Shown: positions 18,121 through 25,552 of the stretch, piece by piece | Layout: each line of letters starts with the position of its first letter | Position numbering within the stretch: position 1 is the stretch's first letter | Assembly (NCBI GenBank): GCA_944320955.1 | Contig: CALUJL010000020.1 | Location: 1 to 51,758, forward strand | Source of the DNA: an uncultured Bacteroidaceae bacterium | GTDB lineage: Bacteria > Bacteroidota > Bacteroidia > Bacteroidales > Bacteroidaceae | DNA: 51,758 bases | Direction: 5' to 3' | Made by a program: the position numbers and the translations under genes | The notes under the pieces: model-generated | What the model saw: the letters and a program-made list of their open reading frames with translations, nothing else | Told to the model about the DNA's origin: nothing | Database searches by the model: none

Positions 18121-18980
18121 AGCAGCCCGTCACGCAGTCCGGCCTGCCAATATGCCCAGTTGTGCCCGCCGTCGCGTATCCGGAACTCATGCGGTATGCC
18201 ATGGTCGCGCAAAAGGATGTGCAGCATTGAGTTGCCCTTGTAGAGAAAATCGTCGTCGCCACAGTCTATATAGAAGCGGACTTCCTTTTTCTGCTCTTCC
18301 GGCATACGGGCTATCAGATTCAAGATACTGTAATTCTCCGCATAGTAAGGCGACACGTGCGGCACGCCTTCCGCATGGGGCCCCAGCGCAATGCGGTAAC
18401 GCGCATTGTAGTCCTTCTCGCTCAGGGCCTCCATCTCCTCGTCCGTGCGTACCCCGGGGCTGAGCGCCACGCAGGTACGGAACTGTTCGGGATGGTGGAG
18501 GGCATAAAGCAGTGCCCCGTACCCGCCCATCGAAAAGCCGGCCACCGACGTGAAGCGCTTCCCCTTCTCCACCCGGTAGAGACTTTCTATATAAGGCTTG
18601 AATTCGCGAAAGAAATAGTCTTCGTAACGGACCTCCCCCGAGCTGCTGTTCATGTAGTAGCTCATGCCCGCATCGGGCATCACGATGATTAGCGGGTCGA
18701 TTGCCCCCGACTCGATCAACCGGTCCGCTATCTCTTTCAGATTTCCGCTGCGCAGCCAGGCCGTGTGGTTCTCCCCCGCTCCGTGAAGCAGGTAGAGCAC
18801 CGGGTAAGTCTTCTTCGAGAAATGATAGCCGGGAGGCAGATAGAGCGCATAGCTCATCCGCTTCTTCATCAATACGCTCGGCAATATCAGATTGTCATAC
18901 GTCTTGCCCCCTTGGGCCCATCCGGCATTGGAAAAAAGGAGCAACGTCAGGCATAAACCGATCCACCACTTTTTCATCAT
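18093..18980 (-). CDS. Secreted esterase, alpha/beta hydrolase of the esterase D/FrmB type
   Basis: A 295-residue protein with a signal peptide (residues 1-22, cleavage after WAQ or nearby). It has an alpha/beta-hydrolase core: oxyanion region YLLHGAGENHTAWL, nucleophile Ser150 in AGFSMGGYGA, an acid residue around Asp242-244 (IDCGDDDF) and His273 in DGGHNW. The fold family includes S-formylglutathione hydrolase and the feruloyl/acetyl esterases of gut Bacteroides. Secretion makes a carbohydrate- or ester-cleaving role more likely than formaldehyde detoxification. Its 3' end overlaps the plus-strand lipoprotein gene by 28 bases. Confidence 0.88.
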   Translation of the reverse strand: MMKKWWIGLCLTLLLFSNAGWAQGGKTYDNLILPSVLMKKRMSYALYLPPGYHFSKKTYPVLYLLHGAGENHTAWLRSGNLKEIADRLIESGAIDPLIIVMPDAGMSYYMNSSSGEVRYEDYFFREFKPYIESLYRVEKGKRFTSVAGFSMGGYGALLYALHHPEQFRTCVALSPGVRTDEEMEALSEKDYNARYRIALGPHAEGVPHVSPYYAENYSILNLIARMPEEQKKEVRFYIDCGDDDFLYKGNSMLHILLRDHGIPHEFRIRDGGHNWAYWQAGLRDGLLYIQSGLRR

Positions 18981-19012
18981 ATCCGAAATCCTTTCCGTTT
19001 TTATAGTATCAA

Positions 19013-19047
19013 CGGATTCCCCCTTGCCTTACGGCCGGAGGAATCCG
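19013..19047 (-). other. Stem-loop downstream of the helicase gene
   Basis: CGGATTCC (19013-19020) pairs with GGAATCCG (19040-19047). There is no T-tract, so it may be a 3'-end stabiliser rather than an intrinsic terminator. Confidence 0.4.
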
Positions 19048-19087
19048 CTTGCATGTATCTTTTTCGGGAAGGCCGTACGTTTCCGTC

Positions 19088-20470
19088 CTACTCCGTGCTT
19101 CCCGTATTCTTGGGCTGCTTGCCCCGGCCGCGTCGGCGGCCGTGCGCACGCCGGCGGGCCGAGTCGCCCTTCTCCGGCGCCCCTTCCCGGACGGCCGGTT
19201 CGGCAGCCGGTTTGTCCGGACGACGCGGAGCATTCTGCTTTTTCCGTCCGCCGCCCCGGCCTACGGCCGGCTTTCCACTGCGTCCGCCGCGCCCGCCGCG
19301 GCCTTTTCCTGCCGCAGGGTCATACTCCGGTGCGACTCCCAGCTCTGCGGGGACTTGATTGCGGTCTATCTCGCGTCCCAGGAAACGCTCGATCGCTGCC
19401 CATTTAGGCTGCTCCTTCTCGCCCACAAACGTCATGGCAGCCCCGTCGCGGTCGGCACGCGCCGTACGCCCGATGCGGTGCACATAGTCTTCTGCATCGT
19501 GGGGCACGTCGAAGTTCACGACCAGCTCGATATCGTCTATGTCGATGCCGCGCGATACGATGTCCGTGGCCACGAGGATGTCCAGATGCCCGTTCTTGTA
19601 CTGCCGCATCACTTCGTCGCGCTGCGACTGGTCGAGGTCGGAGTGCATCTCGCCCACGCGGTATCCTTTCTTCAGCAGCATCCGGGCCACTTCTTTCACC
19701 TTCTGCTTGGAGGAGGAAAAGAGCACCGTCTTCGGACACTCGCCGCTCCCGCCGAAGACACGCTCCAGGATGGGCAGCTTCTGGCGCTCATAGCAGATCG
19801 TGACGCTCTGCCGGATTTTGTCGGCCGGCTTGGAGATAGCCAGTTTCACCTCCACCGGGTCGGTCAGGATGGACTCCGTAAGTTTCTTTATGTTGGCAGG
19901 CATCGTGGCCGAGAAGAGAATGGTCTGGCGCGTCGGCGGCAGAAGATTGACGACCTGCATGATGTCGTCGTAGAAACCCATGTCGAGCATCCGGTCGGCC
20001 TCGTCGAGCACAAAATAGGAAACCCGCGAGAGATCGACGTAGCCCAAGGCTATGTGGGCCAGCAGCCGCCCGGGGGTGGCTATCACGATGTCGGCTCCCA
20101 GCGTCAGCCCGCGCTTCTCCTGCTCGAAACGGGCCCCGTCGTTGCCGCCATAGACGGCCACGCTGGAGAACGGCAAGAAATAGGAAAATCCCTCCATCTG
20201 CTGGTCTATCTGCTGGGCCAGCTCGCGGGTGGGGGCCATGATGATGCAATTGATGGCGTCTTCCGGATGCCCGTCGGAGAGCATACGGTTGAGTATCGGC
20301 AGCGTGTAGGCCGCCGTTTTGCCCGTGCCCGTCTGGGCTATCCCGATCAGGTCGCGCCCTTCGAGAATGGGCGGTATCGTGTGTTCCTGCACCGGGGTGC
20401 ACTCTTCGAAACGCATGGCATCCAGGGCATCCAGCACAGGGCCGTCCAAGTCAAGTTCTGAAAATTTCAT
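19088..20470 (-). CDS. DEAD-box ATP-dependent RNA helicase (RhlE-like)
   Basis: Unwinds short RNA duplexes, in ribosome assembly or RNA turnover. The 460-residue protein has the Q motif (TPVQEHTIP), motif I AQTGTGKT (45-52), motif II DEAD, motif III SAT and motif VI YVHRIGRTAR. A basic, glycine-rich tail from about residue 375 (RGGRGGRSG, RRKQ-like blocks) probably binds RNA. A minus-strand TATCTTTG at 20516-20509 is the likely -7 element, divergent from the cyclophilin promoter. Confidence 0.94.
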   Translation of the reverse strand: MKFSELDLDGPVLDALDAMRFEECTPVQEHTIPPILEGRDLIGIAQTGTGKTAAYTLPILNRMLSDGHPEDAINCIIMAPTRELAQQIDQQMEGFSYFLPFSSVAVYGGNDGARFEQEKRGLTLGADIVIATPGRLLAHIALGYVDLSRVSYFVLDEADRMLDMGFYDDIMQVVNLLPPTRQTILFSATMPANIKKLTESILTDPVEVKLAISKPADKIRQSVTICYERQKLPILERVFGGSGECPKTVLFSSSKQKVKEVARMLLKKGYRVGEMHSDLDQSQRDEVMRQYKNGHLDILVATDIVSRGIDIDDIELVVNFDVPHDAEDYVHRIGRTARADRDGAAMTFVGEKEQPKWAAIERFLGREIDRNQVPAELGVAPEYDPAAGKGRGGRGGRSGKPAVGRGGGRKKQNAPRRPDKPAAEPAVREGAPEKGDSARRRAHGRRRGRGKQPKNTGSTE

Positions 20471-20508
20471 AGAGTCTCGTGATACAACTTTATCCTATGT
20501 TTTGGCCG

Positions 20509-20555
20509 CAAAGATACATTTTTATTTGGACTTTTCCCTGCATTCCCTACCTTTG
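20509..20555. promoter_or_regulatory. Divergent promoters for the helicase and the cyclophilin
   Basis: Minus strand -7 TATCTTTG (20516-20509) serves the helicase. Plus strand -33 TTTG (20525-20528), 19-base spacer and -7 TACCTTTG (20548-20555) serve the cyclophilin; this one is a full consensus match. Confidence 0.7.
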
Positions 20556-20590
20556 TCCCTCAATTAACCACTCCAAAACCCGAACCACAC

Positions 20591-21412
20591 ATGAAGAAAA
20601 TCTTCCTATTCTGCTGCCTCATGGCCTTTCTCGGCGGCAGCGTCTCCCTGCAAGCGGCGGGGAAAAAAGAGAAAAAGACCTACGTGACCGTCAAGACCAA
20701 CCAGGGGAAATTCACCCTCATGCTCTACGACGAAACCCCTCTGCACCGCGACAATTTCGTCCGCCTCTGCCGGGAGGGAGCCTACGACGGCGTCATCTTC
20801 CACCGGGTCATCAAGGATTTCCTCATCCAGGGCGGCGACCCGACGAGTAAGGACCCCGTTCCCGGCAAAACCTACGGCGACAGCGACGGGGGCTACTGCG
20901 TCTACTCCGAAATCCGCCCCGAGTTTTTCTGCAAGCGCGGCGCCCTCATCGACGCCAAGCTGGGCGACGACGTAAACCCCACGCGCAATTCGGCCGGGAC
21001 GCAGTTTTGCGTCGTACAGGGCCGCACCTTCACCGATGCCGAGCTGGACAATACCGAGAAAGGCATGGACAAATGGTACAAAAACTACCTCTACCACCGC
21101 GCCCGCTACGACCTGATGCTCCAGGAGCCCTCGCTCTCCGCCCCCGAACAGGCCAACCTCCTCACCGCCCGTGCCCGCCAGCGCGCCGAAGAACAGTATA
21201 AAGAAAGCGGCCCCGTGCGCATCCCCGAAGAGCGCCGCAAGGTCTACCGCGAAATCGGCGGCACGCCCCACCTGGACGGCACCGTCACGGTCTTCGGCGA
21301 ACTGGTCGAAGGGCAGGACGTGGTAGAGAAAATCACCCTCATGCCCACCGACTCCCACGACCGCCCGCAGCAGGATGTCATCATCCTCTCCACCAAAGTG
21401 TTCCGCAAGTAA
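20591..21412 (+). CDS. Exported cyclophilin-type peptidyl-prolyl isomerase
   Basis: A 273-residue protein with a signal peptide (MKKIFLFCCLMAFLGG..., cleavage after SLQA), then a cyclophilin domain. Family words are present: TNQGKFTLMLYDETPLHRDNF, DGVIFHRVIKDFLIQGGDP, AGTQFCVVQG and a VFGELVEGQDVVEKI end. A helical insertion of about 70 residues lies between the GTQF motif and the last strand, common in Bacteroidota cyclophilins. It probably assists folding in the periplasm. The promoter at 20525-20555 is a strong match. Confidence 0.92.
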   Translation: MKKIFLFCCLMAFLGGSVSLQAAGKKEKKTYVTVKTNQGKFTLMLYDETPLHRDNFVRLCREGAYDGVIFHRVIKDFLIQGGDPTSKDPVPGKTYGDSDGGYCVYSEIRPEFFCKRGALIDAKLGDDVNPTRNSAGTQFCVVQGRTFTDAELDNTEKGMDKWYKNYLYHRARYDLMLQEPSLSAPEQANLLTARARQRAEEQYKESGPVRIPEERRKVYREIGGTPHLDGTVTVFGELVEGQDVVEKITLMPTDSHDRPQQDVIILSTKVFRK

Positions 21413-21464
21413 GCACCCTTCCGGGGAAACAACCGTGCGCCACGGGGAAAGCCCCTCATGTCCT

Positions 21465-21535
21465 CCGGAAAAGCACTGCCGGTTTTCGGAAAAAGTGCAG
21501 CATGAATCCGGGAAAAGCGCAGCATCCCTTTCCCC
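21465..21535. repeat. Dispersed palindromic element, copy C
   Basis: Contains CCGGAAAAGCACTGCCGG, TTTTCGGAAAAAGTGCAGCA and GGGAAAAGCGCAGCA in succession. The TTTTCGGAAAAAGTGC word is shared with copy D at 26 kb. Confidence 0.6.
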
Positions 21536-21695
21536 GCCGCCCCGCATGAAACCCCGACCTCCCCATCCCTCTTCCCCGGAAAGCGCCCGCCCGGCCTTTC
21601 CGGGGAAGAATGTTTTTCCGGCCTGCCCCAAGCCCCTCCGCGACAGAAGATTTAGCCCCGCAAAAAGAAAAGACCGAGAATTTTCCCGTTACGAC

Positions 21696-21726
21696 TTTGT
21701 TTTTCAGCGAAAATTAGCTTCCTTTG
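21696..21726 (+). promoter_or_regulatory. Promoter of mce-mmdA
   Basis: -33 TTTG (21696-21699), 19-base spacer, -7 TTCCTTTG (21719-21726), one base off TAnnTTTG. Confidence 0.5.
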
Positions 21727-21812
21727 CAGGGTTTTGAGCCGCACGGCCATCCCCGAGCCGGACGCCGGAATCCGAAAATATAGACAAAGAAAACCCTAAA
21801 ACTCAAGAAGCA

Positions 21813-22223
21813 ATGAAAATATCCCACATCGAACACCTGGGCATCGCCGTCAAGAGCATCGAAGAAGCCCTCCCCTACTACGAGAAAGTCCTCGGCCTGA
21901 AGTGTTACAACATAGAGGAAGTGGCCGACCAGAAGGTCAAGACCGCCTTCCTCAAGGTAGGCGACGTGAAACTCGAACTGCTCGAACCCACCAGCGAGGA
22001 CAGCACCATCGCCAAGTACATCGAGAAGCGCGGCGAAGGCATCCACCACCTGGCCTTTGCCGTGGAAGACGGAGTGGCCAACGCCCTGCAGGAGATGGAA
22101 GCAGCCGGCATACGCCTCATCGACAAGGCCCCGCGCCCCGGAGCAGAAAAGCTCAACATAGCCTTCCTCCACCCCAAGTCGACGCAAGGCATCCTGACCG
22201 AGTTGTGCGAACCCGGCCAGTAA
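21813..22223 (+). CDS. mce: Methylmalonyl-CoA epimerase
   Basis: Interconverts (R)- and (S)-methylmalonyl-CoA in the succinate-propionate pathway. The 136-residue protein has the two-module VOC (glyoxalase-like) fold. Likely metal ligands are His8 in HIEHLGIAV, the His pair in EGIHHLAFAV and Glu130 in GILTELCE. It is the first gene of mce-mmdA-OadG tail-biotin carrier, which links epimerisation directly to decarboxylation. Confidence 0.95.
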   Translation: MKISHIEHLGIAVKSIEEALPYYEKVLGLKCYNIEEVADQKVKTAFLKVGDVKLELLEPTSEDSTIAKYIEKRGEGIHHLAFAVEDGVANALQEMEAAGIRLIDKAPRPGAEKLNIAFLHPKSTQGILTELCEPGQ

Positions 22224-22283
22224 GGACCGGACAAGCCTCCCGCCCATTTCTGAATATTCACCTCAACAATCCAACATAACCTA

Positions 22284-23837
22284 ATGAGCAATCAAACGGA
22301 AAAAATCAGGGAACTCATCGAACTCCGGGCCAAAGCACGCCTCGGCGGCGGAGAAAAAGCGATCGAGAAACAACACGAACGCGGGAAATATACCGCCCGC
22401 GAACGAATAGCCATGCTCCTCGACGAAGGCAGCTTCGAAGAACTCGACATGTTCAAGCAGCACCGCTGCACAAACTTCGGCATGGAAAAGAAACAGTACT
22501 TGGGCGACGGCGTAGTCACGGGCTACGGCACCATCGACGGCCGCCTCATTTACATATTCGCGCAGGACTTCACCGTGGCCGGAGGCTCCCTTTCGGAAAC
22601 CATGGCGCAGAAAATCTGCAAAGTCATGGACCTCGCCATGCAGATGGGAGCGCCCTGCATCGGAATCAACGACTCGGGCGGCGCGCGCATTCAGGAAGGA
22701 ATCAACGCCCTTGCCGGTTTTGCCGAAATCTTCCAGCGCAATATCCTGGCCTCCGGCGTAATTCCCCAAATCTCCGGCATTTTCGGCCCTTGCGCAGGCG
22801 GAGCTGTCTATTCGCCTGCACTGACGGACTTCACCCTCATGATGGAAGGCACATCCTACATGTTCCTTACCGGGCCGAAGGTAGTGAAAACCGTGACGGG
22901 CGAAGACGTAGACCAGGAAACCCTCGGCGGAGCCAGCGTACACTCCACCAAATCCGGCGTCTGCCACTTCACCGCCGCCACAGAGGAAGAAGCCTTTGTC
23001 CTGCTGCGCAAGCTCATCAGCTACATCCCGCAGAACAACATGGAAGAAGCCCCGCGCGTAGAGTGCACCGACCCCGTGGACCGCATGGAAGACCGCCTCA
23101 ACGAAATCATCCCGGAGAACCCCAACAAGCCCTACGACATGTATGAAGTCGTGGCTTCCATCGTAGACAACGGCGAATTCCTCGAAGTCCAGCCCGATTA
23201 TGCCAAGAACATCATCGTAGGATTCGCCCGCATGAACGGACGTTCGGTAGGCATCGTGGCCAACCAGCCCAAGTATATGGCCGGAGTGCTCGACTGCAAC
23301 GCCTCGCGCAAGGGCGCCCGTTTCGTACGGTTCTGCGACGCCTTCAACATTCCCCTTGTCTCCCTGGTCGATGTGCCGGGCTTCCTCCCCGGAACAGGCC
23401 AGGAATACAACGCTGTCATCCTGCACGGCGCCAAACTCCTCTACGCTTATGGCGAAGCCACCGTGCCAAAAGTGACCGTCACGCTGCGCAAAAGCTACGG
23501 GGGCAGCCACATCGTGATGAGTTGCAAGCAGTTGCGCGGAGACATGAACTACGCTTGGCCGACCGCCGAAATCGCCGTGATGGGAGGTGCAGGGGCAGTA
23601 GAAGTTTTATACGCTAAAGAAGCCAAAGCACAGGAAGACCCTGCCGCTTTCCTTGCAGAAAAGGAGGCCGAGTACACCAAACTCTTCGCCAACCCCTACA
23701 ACGCAGCCAAATACGGCTACATCGACGACGTGATCGAGCCGCGCAATACCCGCTTCCGCGTCATCCGCGCACTGGAACAGCTGCAGACAAAGAAAGTAGT
23801 GAACCCCGCCAAGAAGCACGGGAACATCCCCTTGTAA
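22284..23837 (+). CDS. mmdA: Methylmalonyl-CoA decarboxylase / propionyl-CoA carboxylase carboxyltransferase subunit
   Basis: Transfers the carboxyl group between methylmalonyl-CoA and the biotin carrier. The 517-residue protein has the two crotonase-like carboxyltransferase domains with the signature stretches [13 protein letters not shown]-like (here [12 protein letters not shown]), [15 protein letters not shown] and [12 protein letters not shown], and a GYIDDVIEP end. It lies 60 bases after mce. Together with the biotin carrier downstream it would make propionate from succinate or run the reverse carboxylation. The membrane beta subunit needed for a sodium-pumping decarboxylase is not in this cluster. 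Confidence 0.95.
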   Translation: MSNQTEKIRELIELRAKARLGGGEKAIEKQHERGKYTARERIAMLLDEGSFEELDMFKQHRCTNFGMEKKQYLGDGVVTGYGTIDGRLIYIFAQDFTVAGGSLSETMAQKICKVMDLAMQMGAPCIGINDSGGARIQEGINALAGFAEIFQRNILASGVIPQISGIFGPCAGGAVYSPALTDFTLMMEGTSYMFLTGPKVVKTVTGEDVDQETLGGASVHSTKSGVCHFTAATEEEAFVLLRKLISYIPQNNMEEAPRVECTDPVDRMEDRLNEIIPENPNKPYDMYEVVASIVDNGEFLEVQPDYAKNIIVGFARMNGRSVGIVANQPKYMAGVLDCNASRKGARFVRFCDAFNIPLVSLVDVPGFLPGTGQEYNAVILHGAKLLYAYGEATVPKVTVTLRKSYGGSHIVMSCKQLRGDMNYAWPTAEIAVMGGAGAVEVLYAKEAKAQEDPAAFLAEKEAEYTKLFANPYNAAKYGYIDDVIEPRNTRFRVIRALEQLQTKKVVNPAKKHGNIPL

Positions 23838-23872
23838 GTGAAACGCCCGCCGCTTTTTGAACAACCAACCTC

Positions 23873-24061
23873 ATGAAAGCAGAAAACCAACCCAACCTTT
23901 CCGGACTGACCGGCGAAGAACAGGCCGCCATCGCCATGGCCCTGCACGAGAAGTTCCTCTGCCCGCACGACAAGGAGGCGAACCGCCTGACGATTCGCGC
24001 CGTATCGTCCGCCTGGTCCTTCAAGCCCTGCCTGATGCCCGACCGCCCCGTCCGGAAATAA
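23873..24061 (+). CDS. Small OadG-like C-terminal tail protein
   Basis: A 62-residue protein between mmdA and the biotin carrier gene. Residues ~12-55 (GEEQAAIAMALHEKFL, HDKEANRLTIR, then AWSFKPCLM) resemble the soluble C-terminal tail of OadG-type gamma/delta subunits of biotin-dependent decarboxylases, which in my memory read like AAIAMALHLY, HDEES.VLTI, YSPWSSKIYG. The N-terminal membrane helix of OadG is missing and there is no hydrophobic segment. It is either a free-standing assembly tail or a shortened relic. The position in the operon supports a real gene; the family assignment is from memory. Confidence 0.65.
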   Translation: MKAENQPNLSGLTGEEQAAIAMALHEKFLCPHDKEANRLTIRAVSSAWSFKPCLMPDRPVRK

Positions 24062-24095
24062 GACCTTGTTTTTACCCCAAAAACCTACAGTAGCA

Positions 24096-24521
24096 ATGAA
24101 AGAATACAAGTATAAAATCAACGGAAACCCCTACACCGTGGTTGTCGGCGAGCCCGAAGACGGCAAGGTTTCGGTAGAAGTAAACGGCGTGGCCTACTCC
24201 GTGGAGCTCGAAGAAGAGCCCCAGGCCGCTCCCGCCCCCGTAGTCCGTCCGGCCGCAACACCCAAGCCCGCAGCCAAAGCTGCCGCACCGGCCCAGCCCG
24301 CGGCCTCGAAGAAGAGCGAGAAGTCGCCCCTGCCCGGCATCATCGTGGCCATCAAAGTGAAACCCGGCGACACCGTGAAGAAAGGAGACACCCTGATCAT
24401 TCTGGAAGCCATGAAGATGGAAAACAACATTCCCGCCACGACTGCCGGAGTAATCAAGGAAATCTGCGTCAACACGGGCGACTCCGTGCTCGACGGCGCC
24501 GACCTCGTGACCTACGAATAA
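24096..24521 (+). CDS. Biotin carboxyl carrier protein of the decarboxylase
   Basis: A 141-residue protein. A short beta domain (1-45) is followed by an Ala/Pro linker (about 43-78) and a biotinyl domain carrying the biotinylation motif EAMKMEN with Lys107. It carries the carboxyl group for MmdA. ATG 24096 is preferred because the longer frame from 24066 adds ten residues that other carriers lack. It is the last gene before a strong terminator. Confidence 0.94.
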   Translation: MKEYKYKINGNPYTVVVGEPEDGKVSVEVNGVAYSVELEEEPQAAPAPVVRPAATPKPAAKAAAPAQPAASKKSEKSPLPGIIVAIKVKPGDTVKKGDTLIILEAMKMENNIPATTAGVIKEICVNTGDSVLDGADLVTYE

Positions 24522-24588
24522 GGGACTCCGCGACAGAAGCGCAAGGCATCCCGCCCCTGCGCCCTGCCGGAAGCCTCCCCGTCCTGCG

Positions 24589-24645
24589 AGGGCAACCCCG
24601 GACTCCTCCGCCAGCCGAAGGATGAGGGGTTGCCCTCTTTCTTTT
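24589..24645 (+). terminator. Terminator of the mce-mmdA cluster
   Basis: AGGGCAACCCC (24589-24599) pairs perfectly with GGGGTTGCCCT (24626-24636), followed by CTTTCTTTT. Confidence 0.85.
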
Positions 24646-24653
24646 AGCCCGCT

Positions 24654-25538
24654 ATGGAAACACCCCGACTTCTCCTCCTCCTGCGCCTGGCCCGCCCGGA
24701 GCAATGGGTGAAAAACCTCGTGCTTTTCCTCCCCCTCTTCTTCGGCCAGGCCATCGCCGACCCTGCCCGGCTCTGCGATACGGCACATCTCGCGATGGTC
24801 TTCTGCCTGGTCTCCAGCACCGTCTACCTCTTCAACGACCTGCTCGACGCTCCCCAAGACCGGCAACATCCCCTCAAATGCCACCGCCCCATAGCCAGCG
24901 GGGCGGTCACGCCCGCCGCGGCCGCCCTCTTCCTGCTCATCCTGCTGCTGGGCGCGGGAGCGCTTCTGTACGCCGGCCGGCCCGTCGGGCCCGAAGTCCT
25001 GCTGCTCTTGGGAGGATACCTCGCCCTGAACGCCGCCTACACCCTGTGGCTGAAGCAAATCCCCCTGGTCGATGCCACCGTGCTCGCCCTCGGATTCGTC
25101 ATCCGCCTTCATGCAGGCGGATACGCCGCCGCCATTCCCGTCTCACACTGGCTCGACATCATGGTTTTCCTCCTCGCCCTCCTGCTGGCGCTCGGCAAGC
25201 GTGCCGACGATCTGCGCAACTTCCGGCAGACGGGACGCATCTCACGGAAAAGCGTGACCCGCTATACGGAGGGATACCTGCAAGCCCTGCTCACGATACT
25301 CTCCACGCTGCTCGCCACCCTCTACATACTCTACACCCTCGCCCCCGAGGTCTGCCAACGGAGCGGCGACCGGATGTATTGTACCATCCCCATCGCCCTG
25401 CTCGGCATCATGCGCTACCTGCAGATTATCCTTGTGGAAAAACGAAACAGCAACCCCACCGGCCTCTTCCTGCACGACCGCTTCCTGCAGCTCACCCTGG
25501 CCTGCTGGCTGCTGGCCTTCACACTTATCCTCTACTGA
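24654..25538 (+). CDS. UbiA-family prenyltransferase (polyprenyl-phosphate phosphoribosyltransferase type)
   Basis: A 294-residue integral membrane protein with about eight helices. The first Asp-rich motif is NDLLDAPQDRQHP (61-73) followed by RPIASG. The start RLARPEQWVKN resembles the subgroup that includes mycobacterial decaprenyl-phosphate 5-phosphoribosyltransferase, rather than quinone prenyltransferases. It may attach phosphoribose from PRPP to a polyprenyl phosphate. A KRADDLRNFR stretch lies where the second Asp motif is expected. The next gene, 14 bases away, encodes a HAD phosphatase fused to a membrane domain, which would fit a following dephosphorylation. Substrate is inferred from subgroup resemblance only. 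Confidence 0.82.
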   Translation: METPRLLLLLRLARPEQWVKNLVLFLPLFFGQAIADPARLCDTAHLAMVFCLVSSTVYLFNDLLDAPQDRQHPLKCHRPIASGAVTPAAAALFLLILLLGAGALLYAGRPVGPEVLLLLGGYLALNAAYTLWLKQIPLVDATVLALGFVIRLHAGGYAAAIPVSHWLDIMVFLLALLLALGKRADDLRNFRQTGRISRKSVTRYTEGYLQALLTILSTLLATLYILYTLAPEVCQRSGDRMYCTIPIALLGIMRYLQIILVEKRNSNPTGLFLHDRFLQLTLACWLLAFTLILY

Positions 25539-25552
25539 CGCGACACCCCCTC

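Larger units (their letters stand above)
21413..21812 (+). other. 400-base intergenic region: palindromic element and mce promoter
   Basis: No convincing gene. It contains palindromic copy C (21465-21535) and, at 21696-21726, a promoter (TTTG, 19 bases, TTCCTTTG) for the methylmalonyl-CoA cluster. That leaves an 80-base 5' leader before mce, with no recognisable riboswitch. Confidence 0.6.

Noticed and set aside
24704-25552. N-terminal extension of the HAD fusion protein overlapping the UbiA gene
   Set aside because: The extension is Arg/Pro-rich shadow sequence; a normal HAD start with motif I follows ATG 25553.
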